Shown here piece after piece: positions 12,201 through 19,120 of a stretch of 48,732 bases of DNA. The DNA is from an uncultured Saprospiraceae bacterium. Lineage in GTDB: Bacteria; Bacteroidota; Bacteroidia; Chitinophagales; Saprospiraceae. The notes under the pieces were generated by a model. The model did not search any database, had not been told where the DNA came from, and was given only the letters and a program-made list of their open reading frames with translations. The stretch is from positions 1-48,732 of the forward strand of contig CALBEE010000003.1 in assembly GCA_937927575.1 (NCBI GenBank), written 5' to 3'. The translations under genes were made by a program, and so were the position numbers. Each line of letters begins with the position of its first letter. Position 1 is the stretch's first letter.

Positions 12201-14469
12201 CTCCAATACTGGTATTACGATATACACCAGCGTTGAGGTCTAATTGTTCTAATCCTGGCACTACTGCAATCATATCAGTAGATCCTAATTCGACTGCATC
12301 TGTGACATCCGAATCTGTAGCCTCATCACCCAAATTAGCTTGTGTAAATAATAATTGACTTTCGATTTCAAACGTAATGTAATATGATCCTGGCGATACA
12401 TTCATAAATAGATATGTACCATCTGAATCGGTGGTCTTTGATTGAACTACTTCACCATCCATGGATTTTAGTAGCACCATTATATTACTTAGTAAAATAT
12501 CATCATCATCAAATTGTCCGTCATATTTTATATCCTCAAAAACTAGTCCGCCTAAGTCAGCAAGATTATCTCTAAATCCAAGATCAATATCATTATTCAT
12601 CTCATTAGACATCAACATAAATTCACTTGTAGTGTAAATTCCATTTTCATTATGAAGATCATTATCGATAGTAATATCCGAACCTTGTAAGGCAAAAGTT
12701 GGCTTAATTAATTCTGATCCTGCAGCTGTAATTACGTATGGACCAGGAACGAGACTATCGAAAAGATAAATACCTGAATCATCTGTCAAAACACTTTTAA
12801 TTACTACGCCACTAGCTGTAGACAAAGTCACTAACACACTATCTTGAGGCGTATCATTGGTATCTTGAATTCCATTTTCATTCTGATCAAAGAAAACGAA
12901 ATCTCCAACAGAAGCAAATCTATAATAAGCTGCATCCAAATCTAGGTAAGGCATATCTAGCGCATCAAAATCTATTATAACTGTCGAACCCGACTCATTA
13001 ATATCACTATCTAAATCTTCAGTACCAATATTTTGCAATGATACCTGATACTCGTCCGGTGCTATAAATTGTACTTCATAATCGTCTACTCTGATTCCAT
13101 CTAAGGTATAATTACCAGTAGCATCAGTAGTAGTGGATAATAATGTATCTCCATTAGTCGCGATTAATAGTACTTCTATATTAGGGATTCCTTCTTCGAA
13201 ATCATCTCTAATACCATTAATCACTTTGTCTTCCCACACTTGATCACCGATTCTTAACTCTATGGCTAAGCCAATGTCTATATTTTCAATGATGGAGCCT
13301 GCTGCTGCAAAAAACGTTGCCGTGGATAGAGGGCCATTAGAGTTATCTAAATCACTATCTACATTGTCACTACCTATATTGGCTTCAATCGGAAGCATTC
13401 CGTCAGGTAAATCAATCACCGCATAATAATTGCCTTGACTTACTTCGAATTGATAGTTACCATTTTCATCTGTAAGGGTAAACGCAATTTGATTATCAAA
13501 CTCATCAAATAAATATATCTTGACACCTTCTACACCAAGGTCTCCAGAAGAATTTATATTGTCGTGATTTTGATCTAAAAATACCTGATCACCAATAAAA
13601 GCCGGTCTACAATCTTCATACTTAAATGATCTACAGCAATTTTCTGCGAATTCTCCATTTTCATCAAATACATCTACGCAAATACTGTATTGTCCAAAAT
13701 TAGCAGTACTCGGTCCTACATTGACTGCATACAGTTCATTTAATGATGATAACCTTTCAAATCCTTGAGGTATGTCCCAATTATAACTATAACCCGGTAT
13801 TTCGTCAACTCCAAAAGCTACACATATATGTTCATCATTACATACGGTATAAATAGGCGTGTAAAATACTTCAATCGATATTTGATCTATGTGTAATGTT
13901 GTTTCACTATTGACGGCATTCCTAACTTGGTAAATCAATCCAAAATTACTTCTATTGATTTGGTTAGCTGTCCAACTTCGACCCCAAGTATCATTAGCTC
14001 CACCGTATCTCCATACCTGATCTATAGAATCTGGATATGCTATTCCGAGGTAATCGGATGCCTTATTTTCATTACTTCCTTGTAATTGGACTTTCACATC
14101 TCGGATACTTCCACCTCCAGTTTGATGTCCCTCGATATCTACTCTAATACCATGAATTATAGCACCTTCTGGAATCTGATGCCCCCACCTGGAGAATATC
14201 GCCATTTCAGATCTATTGATTCCAGGCAATGTGACTGTAGCATATTGATCATCGGAATATCTGGAACTGTCTAGCTGTTCCCAGTCGTAAAAAGGAATAG
14301 ACACTGACTGCGAATAAACAGTCGGTGTTGCTGTGGTTTGTGCTGCTATAGGCTCTAAGTCTGCCCATATCGGACAGGCTTGTTCTTGAGCGCTAAGAGA
14401 CAAAATGGTGCATACGTATAGGAGTATACACATACCCATTAGGGTGTAGTTTTCTCTTTTGAGGGCCAT
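3229..14469 (-). CDS. Giant secreted multi-modular SdrD_B-type protein, T9SS cargo
   Basis: This 3746-residue protein starts with a Sec signal peptide (about residues 1-27, ending ILSLSAQ). A jelly-roll-like domain follows at about 45-205 (YGGANDTWGRSWTANQINRS) and a PKD-like stretch at about 205-288. From about residue 290 to 3660 I count 29 tandem modules of about 115 residues, each opening with a line such as SIGDFVFLDLNEDGVQ and carrying a GDDNLDSDL-type acidic motif, as in SdrD_B (Cna B-like) domains. The last 80 residues (FTSGPNPFYNRV to the end) are a type A T9SS sorting domain. The protein should cross the outer membrane by T9SS and be displayed or released, as an adhesin, stalk or matrix component. 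Its DxNxDG loops suggest calcium-stiffened rods. The adhesin role is inference; the architecture is seen directly. No enzyme domain is visible. Confidence 0.95.
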   Translation of the reverse strand: MALKRENYTLMGMCILLYVCTILSLSAQEQACPIWADLEPIAAQTTATPTVYSQSVSIPFYDWEQLDSSRYSDDQYATVTLPGINRSEMAIFSRWGHQIPEGAIIHGIRVDIEGHQTGGGSIRDVKVQLQGSNENKASDYLGIAYPDSIDQVWRYGGANDTWGRSWTANQINRSNFGLIYQVRNAVNSETTLHIDQISIEVFYTPIYTVCNDEHICVAFGVDEIPGYSYNWDIPQGFERLSSLNELYAVNVGPSTANFGQYSICVDVFDENGEFAENCCRSFKYEDCRPAFIGDQVFLDQNHDNINSSGDLGVEGVKIYLFDEFDNQIAFTLTDENGNYQFEVSQGNYYAVIDLPDGMLPIEANIGSDNVDSDLDNSNGPLSTATFFAAAGSIIENIDIGLAIELRIGDQVWEDKVINGIRDDFEEGIPNIEVLLIATNGDTLLSTTTDATGNYTLDGIRVDDYEVQFIAPDEYQVSLQNIGTEDLDSDINESGSTVIIDFDALDMPYLDLDAAYYRFASVGDFVFFDQNENGIQDTNDTPQDSVLVTLSTASGVVIKSVLTDDSGIYLFDSLVPGPYVITAAGSELIKPTFALQGSDITIDNDLHNENGIYTTSEFMLMSNEMNNDIDLGFRDNLADLGGLVFEDIKYDGQFDDDDILLSNIMVLLKSMDGEVVQSKTTDSDGTYLFMNVSPGSYYITFEIESQLLFTQANLGDEATDSDVTDAVELGSTDMIAVVPGLEQLDLNAGVYRNTSIGDFVFLDLNEDGVQNNGDTGLQGIELILLDASGSEVAIDTSDANGAYLFDGLVPGEYSINLVSSDLYLATIEGEGSSETDSDLMDINGSYVSPIIATCSGQEIDTIDFGFINNYATLSGQLFEDSKATGLFNVGDTLLSNISAMLYNVDGELIQSVSTDTLGNYTIENVLAGDYYIVYNLPSNYIFSTSDITLSNGVGSTDVFTLAPGEVLDNLLTGAYIPASVGDFVFLDLNEDGVQNDNDEGLQGLTLELRDNSGALVSTLVSAEDGSYIFDSLIPGNYVINFIKDDLFLPTLSNVGEDDEDSDLLEVSGLYTSGSITLCSGQQVDTIDFGFINNYAQISGQVFEDSKADGEFDNLDTSIVNVMISLLDSQGTLVQNTETDSLGNFQFENILAGDYYIIYGLSDAYIYSTNNVTESNGQGSTDVFTLAPGEDKNNEITGAYIPGTIGDFVFLDNDEDGIQGVNDSGLADISLTLLNADGEEVKAATSDADGSYSFIGLVPGDYSIQLTNSDLYLSTLSNVGDDNLDSDLEGVPGNYTSPSITICSGQTDNTIDFGFIIDFATITGQVFEDSKADEIFDMPDTALIAVPVILYNSSDQEIQSTMTDSEGNYTFEDVLPGDYYLVYGLEDQYFFSTGNITNANGDGSTDVFTLLPGEMFVDQTTGAYIPGAIGDYVFLDLNENGIQDEGDEALADVMLSLINGNGGVETVFITDADGAYLFEGLVPGDYIISILSSELYLPTQANIGDPALDSDLQTLMGNYGSNPITICSGQDDLSIDFGFVNNYTSISGQVYEDSKADSLFNDIDTTIANVTVTLFSEDNSIVQTTTTDANGNYSFTDVLAGTYYIVYGLDDSYIYTSAEVTGTNGDGSTDNFTLQPGEVLVNTEVGSYRNGSIGNFVFLDLNENGIQNTTDNELEGIALSLFDLDGNALASINSGVDGSYTFDNLSPGQYVIRAISSDLYLPTLPNVGDDNLDSDLQTSNGLLGTDVITICSGQQDESIDFGFINNYANITGSVFEDAKANAIFDEPDTIKVGVAVELYNTDNQLIQTTTTAVDGSYNFENVLAGDYYIIYNLSSNYIFSTMDVTNANGDGSTDIFTLAPGAILSNQATGAYRNGSIGNLVFLDNNDDGIQDNSDAGLEGIALTLFDETGTNQEEIVSDENGNYSFDNITPGKYIIQLQFDDIYIPTLFQQGDEDVDSDLQNIAGFNVSDTINICSGQMIENVDFGLANNYAKIGGVVFTDLMRDGQLMVDDELLEGIPVTLYNTSGEEVATRLTDENGAYLFENILAGDYYVIFAVGDQLFTLPNEGDDATDSDVTESNGDGSTDVFALAPGECNLTISAGVFELSSIGDFVWSDDNRNGLQDAGEPGIENVVVNLYDENDQLIATDNTNVDGIYGFEGLNPGMYYIEIEYPQDLTRTQNVSSDLSLNSDLTDANGEGTTDDFALISGTDNLDIDAGLGLAGAEIHGEVWLDIDGDEMQSSSDQLLSGIPVKLFNALNDQEESSTVTNQNGSYTFKPVDDGTYYVRFDITDTLVFVTPAIGSEDVDSDADGSNGIGTTEDITVTIGDVITNVDAGVEDGRSQISGEVFIDKNGDGFNEDTEVNLEAYTVNLHAADGTIVKSVMANADGTYLIEDVGTGMYYLTFEVASDYEFTIADVATDDTIDSDVTESIAMGSTELFTLGIQDAQVYDAGVFILGSIGDFVWFDTDGNGLQDDGEPGVEFANLTILDMAGEAVDIANTAADGAYLFDGLAPGRYWIFMQAPLGLKATTYQEGTDSEIDSDLLTDGAFLLSDTIMIMSGQNDLSIDFGLVENPGSIEGFVWNDIDADGIFNDNINSFEAVTVELYTADGTLESSTNTDPDGGYIFNDVSPNDYYIRFVLNDDTTFTEADQGGDDDVDSDVTSGANGEGTTETFTLNTGQAITNIYAGLIFPAKIGNFVFLDQNSDGIQDAGEPGLPMLKVILFDATGMRLDSVLTDLEGLYTFNDLDPGSYYLEFEYPEAIQPTITLAGMPEVNSDITEANGVGTTDIFFLGSGECNEDIDGGFVPTGAVITGEVWLDTDNNFIQDNPNTPVEGIEIFLYSTTDVDTPFAGPVFSNELGIYGFSSIPTGSYFVEFNIPDTLDFVTPNVGPADTDSDVTGFMGPGRTSPFIVLNGELYQDVDAGVTDIRSTVNGQLFIDADGDGVKDSNNMGLEGADVKLLDDNGIVVASTITDADGMYLFEGILAGTYNVEFSNYPSTYQFTTPNVGNDNTDSDVVVDIGGIGLSAPMMLNLDETQTVDGGIFELASIGDYVWIDENEDGIQQSSEMPQQGVLVEVLDAAMMVAGSSTSDQDGMYLVEDLVPGEYSLRFTGLENYVPTIANQGDDILDSDIIEQDGFGVTGTFALLSGEINLDFDGGFVFAQPADAVISGVAWADSDGNGIREGSNPLLENVAVILFDNNGLEIKNTVTDANGAYSFTELSDGQYYVVFEGPIGTSPTIPNVGSDLTDSDITGGNTDPNSTDIINLGPSEIIENIDGGFISVGAIGDQIFVDVNGNGRRGSNEPGLNGVTVKLHDAGTGALLQTVISEPDAVTMEDGFYRFNSVPLGSYYIVFELPEPYLFTDADQGTDDEKDSDVTGMTNGPGSTETFSIASGQIRTDIDAGGFLPAQLGDFVWDDLDEDGVQDAGEPGIANIAVSLRRSNGLLIASTTTNSDGFYCFDGLKQGLYFAEFEVPNGYVASPMNIGDSDTDSDADETGVTPLFSLAHGFSLKNVDAGFFAQNTNNLRSHVWFDEDGDGLFEFGESMIKDVEITLLNDQGAMVAQTMTNQAGRYSFVDIPIGEYQVAVGVDDGFATTTMNAGNDDMIDSDVNTNGMSAMFTVNNGLSVPNIDIGLIDDDGIAPEVTSGDQDLLQEDLDNDINVSDPEEVLKFTSGPNPFYNRVQVRMNKLVQGVEYNIIRLDGGLVQKGSISEKSQWIELEHQVDGMYILIVTHKGVPVDKQYLMKVN
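8511..12222 (-). repeat. Alternating two-type super-repeat inside the giant gene (modules 5-15)
   Basis: In this block the modules strictly alternate. Type A opens with IGDFVFLDLNEDGVQ, continues with DLYLPTL and DSDL, and ends with ICSGQ then IDFGFINNYA. Type B opens with ISGQVFEDSKADG, continues with NVLAGDYYI and DGSTDVFTLAPGE, and ends in TGAY. The repeating unit is therefore an A+B pair of roughly 220 residues (about 660 bases), copied about five times. Modules before and after the block are more divergent and do not alternate this cleanly. Confidence 0.85.
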
Positions 14470-14768
14470 GATGTGTAGTCTTGGTTATCTTATATGAGAC
14501 ATAATCATAAAGTGTTACGTCCTATATTTGTGACAAATATAAATAAAAGATATCCATATATATAACTATTCGTAATATATAAATTGAAAAGACTGATTAT
14601 AGGCAAGGTCTTTGCATTTGTTAAATGCTCCATTAATCTAAAATGCTCATTCGGAAATTAATCTCAATATGGAATATGTTGAGATGTTGAGATGATGGCC
14701 TGATCATTATTGAAAGAATCCGCATATAAGATTAGCTATGCATGCTAAAGTTAAAGGATGCTATCTTA
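14470..14768. other. Gene-free leader upstream of the giant gene
   Basis: This AT-rich stretch separates the glycosyltransferase stop from the giant gene start, both on the minus strand. It should hold the giant gene's promoter. The only strong element I see is the 19-base palindrome at 14523-14541. I found no convincing small gene and no clear terminator for the glycosyltransferase. Confidence 0.5.
14523..14541 (-). promoter_or_regulatory. Palindromic site overlapping a TATATTTG -7 element
   Basis: TATATTTGTGACAAATATA is a perfect inverted repeat with 9-base arms and one central base. Each arm reads TATATTTG outward, which matches the Bacteroidota -7 consensus TAnnTTTG on both strands. The minus-strand copy (14534-14541) lies 65 bases ahead of the giant gene's ATG. 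No TTTG is found at the expected -33 distance, so it may be an activator-dependent promoter or an operator. Confidence 0.4.
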
Positions 14769-15881
14769 TTACTGTATCATTGATAAATAAACGTCCATCA
14801 TTTGTGATGCGGCGATTTCATCAGTATACCTTTGAGAAACATAGTCCCTACCCTTTTGGGCTAATGTATTTCTAAGGCTATTATCTGAGGATATTGTCAT
14901 CATGGCCTGAGTTAATGCTCTTCGGTCTCCTGGCTCGATATAGATAGCGCCTGGACCAGCGGCCTCTGGTAGTGAAGAAGCAGTAGTAGTAATTACTGGT
15001 GTGTCACGATATAAAGATTCTATAAGCGGAATTCCAAAGCCTTCATAAATGGAGGGATATACAGTGGCAATAGCATTATCATATAATGAAATTAGGTCCT
15101 TATTATCTATTTGATCCAAAAACTCAAAATAGGCTTCCAAGCCTAATTCTTGAATCCTGACCTTAACACGATCCATATACAATCTACCTTTACCTACTAC
15201 TTTGACCTTTATTCGCTTTTCGTTAGGAATATCTGCCATCGCCTCAACGATCAACATAAACGATTTACGTTCGATGATAGAGCCTACGTATAAAAGATAT
15301 GATTCAGTGATAGGTTCTGATTTCTGGGTCCTATAAAATACTGGATTACAGCTCTGATAAACCACCGATATATTGGCTTCATTTACTTGATAAAGTCGAT
15401 GTAAATCCTTCTTCGTGCTTTGACTAATAGCGATGACACGGTTAGCCTGTTGAGCTGAATATCGATACTTTTTCTTGTACATATACCGATCCCATAAGCC
15501 AAATTGCTCAGGATAAAACTCGTAAATCAAGTCATGAAAAGTAACTAGCGTCTGCGCCTTAATTTTGTGGCTATTGAGCGGTATTTCATGGCTCAATCCA
15601 TGATAAATATCGATCTCAGCCGCATTAATATCCTTAGTCATCCCATTACTTCTCCAATAAGAAGCGACTTTACCATGATAAGTATGAATGATAAACTTAT
15701 CATGATCTAAGAAGTAGGCAACCTCAGGATGATCACTCAGCTTTGGCGTAAATAGATGATACTCGTGCTCAGGATACCTTTGTTGTAAGTCTCTTACCAG
15801 CGTGCGACTATAATTACCCAATCCTGTGTAATTATGGAATAGCCGTTTAGCATCAAAGCCTATTTTTAGAGATTTGGGCAT
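14769..15881 (-). CDS. Glycosyltransferase family 4 (GT-B fold)
   Basis: This 370-residue protein is a cytoplasmic or membrane-associated retaining glycosyltransferase that moves a sugar from a nucleotide donor, probably to a cell-surface glycan. The N-terminal half has the GT4 acceptor-side pattern (IGFDAKRLFHNYTGLGNYSR, with the glycine loop) and the C-terminal half holds the donor site: LLYVGSIIERKSF, then the E-x7-E motif EGFGIPLIESL at about residues 283-293, then the SLPEAAGPGAIY loop. Length is normal for the family. It is transcribed away from the PBP1A gene, and no other glycan gene is adjacent, although a polysaccharide flippase lies at 45662-47128. The donor and acceptor sugars cannot be predicted. 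Confidence 0.93.
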   Translation of the reverse strand: MPKSLKIGFDAKRLFHNYTGLGNYSRTLVRDLQQRYPEHEYHLFTPKLSDHPEVAYFLDHDKFIIHTYHGKVASYWRSNGMTKDINAAEIDIYHGLSHEIPLNSHKIKAQTLVTFHDLIYEFYPEQFGLWDRYMYKKKYRYSAQQANRVIAISQSTKKDLHRLYQVNEANISVVYQSCNPVFYRTQKSEPITESYLLYVGSIIERKSFMLIVEAMADIPNEKRIKVKVVGKGRLYMDRVKVRIQELGLEAYFEFLDQIDNKDLISLYDNAIATVYPSIYEGFGIPLIESLYRDTPVITTTASSLPEAAGPGAIYIEPGDRRALTQAMMTISSDNSLRNTLAQKGRDYVSQRYTDEIAASQMMDVYLSMIQ

Positions 15882-15993
15882 AGTAAGAATTGAAAAGATA
15901 AATATAAGAATGCAAGCACGATACTACGCAGAATATCGAATTATCTACTATTTTGACATTATTCGTCCATTGATGCTTAGGTAGTAGCTTTCA

Positions 15994-16024
15994 TTTGAAA
16001 TCTGCCTCTAGTTAAGTACCTTTG
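15994..16024 (+). promoter_or_regulatory. Bacteroidota housekeeping promoter for the PBP1A gene
   Basis: TTTG at 15994-15997 is separated by exactly 19 bases from TACCTTTG at 16017-16024. This is a full match to the primary sigma factor consensus of Bacteroidota (-33 TTTG, -7 TAnnTTTG). Transcription should begin near 16030, leaving a leader of about 30 bases before the ATG at 16061. Confidence 0.8.
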
Positions 16025-16060
16025 ACGGCATTGGTAGCATTTTATCTACCTAGTCACAAC

Positions 16061-18739
16061 ATGGAGAAAGATAACGAGACGACAACAGAGAAAAAATGGA
16101 ATAAGAGCCGAATCCTAAAAATAGTATCATTGCTATTATGGATTGGTGCTATTGCTGGCGTGATCGGCGCTTTTCTTCTTTTTAACTACATCTCGAAACA
16201 GGATATCCCATCGTTTGAAGATTTAGAGAATCCAGAATACGATCAAGCATCGATCATTTATGACGATAATGGCACTTCATTCGGTAAGTATTATGTCGAA
16301 AACAGAGTTCCTGTCCAATATGATCAAATTTCACCTTATATCGTTGACGCATTGATCGCGACAGAAGACGAACGATTTCATAGCCACAGTGGCATAGATG
16401 TACAAGCCTTGTCAAGAGTAGCATTCAAGACGGTGTTATTGAGACAAGAAAGTTCGGGTGGCGGAAGTACCATAACGCAGCAGCTTGCTAAATTACTTTT
16501 TAAGAGACCTAACCTTCGCGGTATGGGTACTGTCAAAAGAACTTTTGAATTAGTCAAAGTCAAACTAAAAGAATGGATGACTGCGGTCAAATTAGAGCGC
16601 AGCTATACGAAAGAGGAAATCATGGCGATGTACCTCAACAAATTTGAATTTATAAATGGAGCGCATGGTATTCAAGCCGCTTCACAAACTTACTTTAGTA
16701 AAGAACAAGAAAATCTAAATATAGATGAAGCGGCTATTTTGGTTGGAATGCTAAAAAATCCGAGTCTATACAATCCACTTCGTTTTCCAGAAAAATCAAA
16801 AGGAAGAAGAAATATAGTACTCAGCCAAATGGAAAAGGCTGATAAACTAGATCGAGAAGCATATGATTCTTTGATCGTGAAAGAGGTGAATATGGATGAG
16901 TTTCAAAGGAAGACTCAATCCGAAGGTCCAGCACCATATTTCAGATCCGAACTTACGAAATGGCTTCGTAAGCTCTTCAAAGAAAATGACATTACTAAAA
17001 CAGATGGTACGAGTTACAATATATATACGGATGGACTAAAAATATATACAACCCTTGATCTCAGATATCAAAAACATGCTGAAGAAGCTGTAGTGGAACA
17101 TATGAAATGGAATCAAGAAAGATTCAATCGAGTATGGAAAGGAAAAGATCCTTGGAAATTTGAAGCTGATGATTTTCAGAAAAAAATTAGGAAAGATATT
17201 TTTGAAAGAAGAGTAAGATCATCGGATCGTTACACCAATCTAAGAGAAAGAATTTTAGGAGAAACCATAGCCAAATTAAGAGAACGTTACGCGGAAACAC
17301 CATTTACGGATAATGCTATCAAAGCGATGATCCGAGTAGAAGAAAAGAAAAATGGTTTTGACAAAGAGATAGAAGACAACTACATCAAAAAAAGTTATTT
17401 GAATGATTACAAAGCTATCATGAAAATGAAAGGTTGGTCTGAACTCAAAAAAGACTGGCAATCATTTGTTACGGCATACGACAAATCATTCAATACAGAA
17501 GTGACAATGATGATTTATGATTATAATGAACAGAATGAAAAAGAAGTCCAAATGACTCCGCTTGATTCTGTGAGGTATCATAATATGCAATTACAATCTG
17601 GCTTACTTTCTGTGGACCCAAAAACGGGTTATATCAAAGCTTGGGTAGGCGGAATTAATCATCAGTACTTTAAGTATGATCATGTCAATTCGCAACGACA
17701 AGTAGGATCAACTATAAAGCCATTTGTATATGCCACTGCAATCGGAATGATGGGCATTTCTCCATGCACGACTTTCGATGACATTCAATATACAATAGCT
17801 CCAGGAGATGCTAATTTTGATCTTCAAGATGAATGGACTCCAGCCAATGCCAATGGAGAATTCACGCTGAATAAATACAATTTATATCACGGCCTACTCT
17901 ATTCTAAAAATAGCATTACAGTAAGACTTGTAAAAGAAATGGGTACCGTACAAGTAGTACGAGAGCTTCTTAAAAATGTCGGCATTGATGTCAATGAAGA
18001 AGTGGCAAATAATGAAATCAAAGTACCAAATCTTCCTTCAATAAGTTTGGGCGCTGTGAATCTAAGTCTATATGAAATGACTGGTGCATATACTGCCTTT
18101 GCTAACAATGGAATGTATACAGAACCAATTTTTATTAAGCGTATAGAGGATAAATATGGAAAAGTAATTTACAATGCTGTACCTGAAAAAAAGGTCGCTA
18201 TCAATCCTAAATATAATGCCGTAATGGTCGATATGCTACAAAATAATGTTGGCGGCAAATATGGGCTTGGTATCAAGACTCCTGTTGGTGGTAAAACAGG
18301 AACTACGAACGATTATACCGATGGATGGTTTATGTCTATAACTCCTAATTTAGTATCTGGTACATGGGTAGGCGGAGACGATCGTTGGATTAGATTTCTT
18401 ACTTTAGATGATGGTCAAGGTTATGTATTAGCGCGACCAATTATCCAAAAATATCTTAAGCGATTAGAAGCGGATGAAGATATCAATTTAAATACAAGCG
18501 TTAGATTCCCTACACCACCTGAAGGCTTTGCAGAATTTGTAGACTGCTCAAAATATAAAGAGGTGGCACCTGAAGAAGAGCAAGCTGAAATTCTTGAAAA
18601 TAAAAAAGCGCTGGACGAATTTGAAGAAGAATTTGGTGACGATTTTGAGGATGAATTCGATGAAGATTTTGATGAAGAGCTAGAAGATATGCCAATAGAT
18701 ACTACTGAAATGCCCGTGGATACTACAGGTAATAATTAA
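16061..18739 (+). CDS. Penicillin-binding protein 1A (bifunctional transglycosylase/transpeptidase)
   Basis: This class A PBP polymerises lipid II into glycan strands and cross-links the stem peptides, acting from the inner membrane into the periplasm. From the ATG at 16061 it has 892 residues: a short cytoplasmic tail, one TM helix (about 17-43), a GT51 domain with catalytic Glu in ATEDERFHSHSGID (near residue 101) and GGGSTITQQLAKLLF, and a transpeptidase domain with SxxK in GSTIKPF (near 550), the SxN triad in YSKNS (near 615) and KTG in GGKTGTTNDYTDGW (near 745). An in-frame TTG at 16022 is excluded as start because it lies inside the -7 promoter element. The C-terminus is a strongly acidic tail (FEDEFDEDFDEELED). 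An 18-base gap leads to the next gene, probably co-transcribed. Confidence 0.97.
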   Translation: MEKDNETTTEKKWNKSRILKIVSLLLWIGAIAGVIGAFLLFNYISKQDIPSFEDLENPEYDQASIIYDDNGTSFGKYYVENRVPVQYDQISPYIVDALIATEDERFHSHSGIDVQALSRVAFKTVLLRQESSGGGSTITQQLAKLLFKRPNLRGMGTVKRTFELVKVKLKEWMTAVKLERSYTKEEIMAMYLNKFEFINGAHGIQAASQTYFSKEQENLNIDEAAILVGMLKNPSLYNPLRFPEKSKGRRNIVLSQMEKADKLDREAYDSLIVKEVNMDEFQRKTQSEGPAPYFRSELTKWLRKLFKENDITKTDGTSYNIYTDGLKIYTTLDLRYQKHAEEAVVEHMKWNQERFNRVWKGKDPWKFEADDFQKKIRKDIFERRVRSSDRYTNLRERILGETIAKLRERYAETPFTDNAIKAMIRVEEKKNGFDKEIEDNYIKKSYLNDYKAIMKMKGWSELKKDWQSFVTAYDKSFNTEVTMMIYDYNEQNEKEVQMTPLDSVRYHNMQLQSGLLSVDPKTGYIKAWVGGINHQYFKYDHVNSQRQVGSTIKPFVYATAIGMMGISPCTTFDDIQYTIAPGDANFDLQDEWTPANANGEFTLNKYNLYHGLLYSKNSITVRLVKEMGTVQVVRELLKNVGIDVNEEVANNEIKVPNLPSISLGAVNLSLYEMTGAYTAFANNGMYTEPIFIKRIEDKYGKVIYNAVPEKKVAINPKYNAVMVDMLQNNVGGKYGLGIKTPVGGKTGTTNDYTDGWFMSITPNLVSGTWVGGDDRWIRFLTLDDGQGYVLARPIIQKYLKRLEADEDINLNTSVRFPTPPEGFAEFVDCSKYKEVAPEEEQAEILENKKALDEFEEEFGDDFEDEFDEDFDEELEDMPIDTTEMPVDTTGNN

Positions 18740-18757
18740 CTTTAAAAAATCAATATA

Positions 18758-19120
18758 ATGAACGCACATAAAGCGAGTCTTATCAATGCATTTACACTTA
18801 TCATAATGGGTGTATGGGGATACTTCGGATCCTTAAATCCATCACCTACAGCCTTTATTCCAGTATTTGTCGGAGTTATTTTGATGGTACTTAATAATGG
18901 GGTGAAATATGACAATAAAGTACAAGCGCATATTGCCGTTGTACTCACTTTTATTATTCTTTTGGCCTTAGGTAAAATTCTAATGAAGAGAATAGATGAT
19001 GGAAATACAATGGCCATCGTAAGAATAGGCGCGATGGTAGTAACTTCCATTTTTGCAATGATCATGTTTATTAAGAGCTTTAGAGATGCAAGAAAAGCGC
19101 GAGAAGCTAGAGAAAACTAG
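18758..19120 (+). CDS. Small four-helix membrane protein of unknown function
   Basis: I do not recognise a named family with certainty. The 120-residue product has four hydrophobic stretches (about residues 8-25, 30-46, 57-75 and 85-104) and a basic C-terminal tail (SFRDARKAREAREN). A Pro- and Gly-containing loop (GYFGSLNPSPTAFIP) follows the first helix, a pattern seen in small TMEM14-like proteins, but that link is tentative. It starts 18 bases after the PBP1A stop and ends just before a strong terminator, so the two genes form one transcript driven by the promoter at 15994-16024. This suggests an envelope role. Confidence 0.8.
   Translation: MNAHKASLINAFTLIIMGVWGYFGSLNPSPTAFIPVFVGVILMVLNNGVKYDNKVQAHIAVVLTFIILLALGKILMKRIDDGNTMAIVRIGAMVVTSIFAMIMFIKSFRDARKAREAREN

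Noticed and set aside
16022-16060. TTG start giving 13 more residues on PBP1A
   Set aside because: The codon lies within the -7 promoter element, upstream of the expected transcript start.
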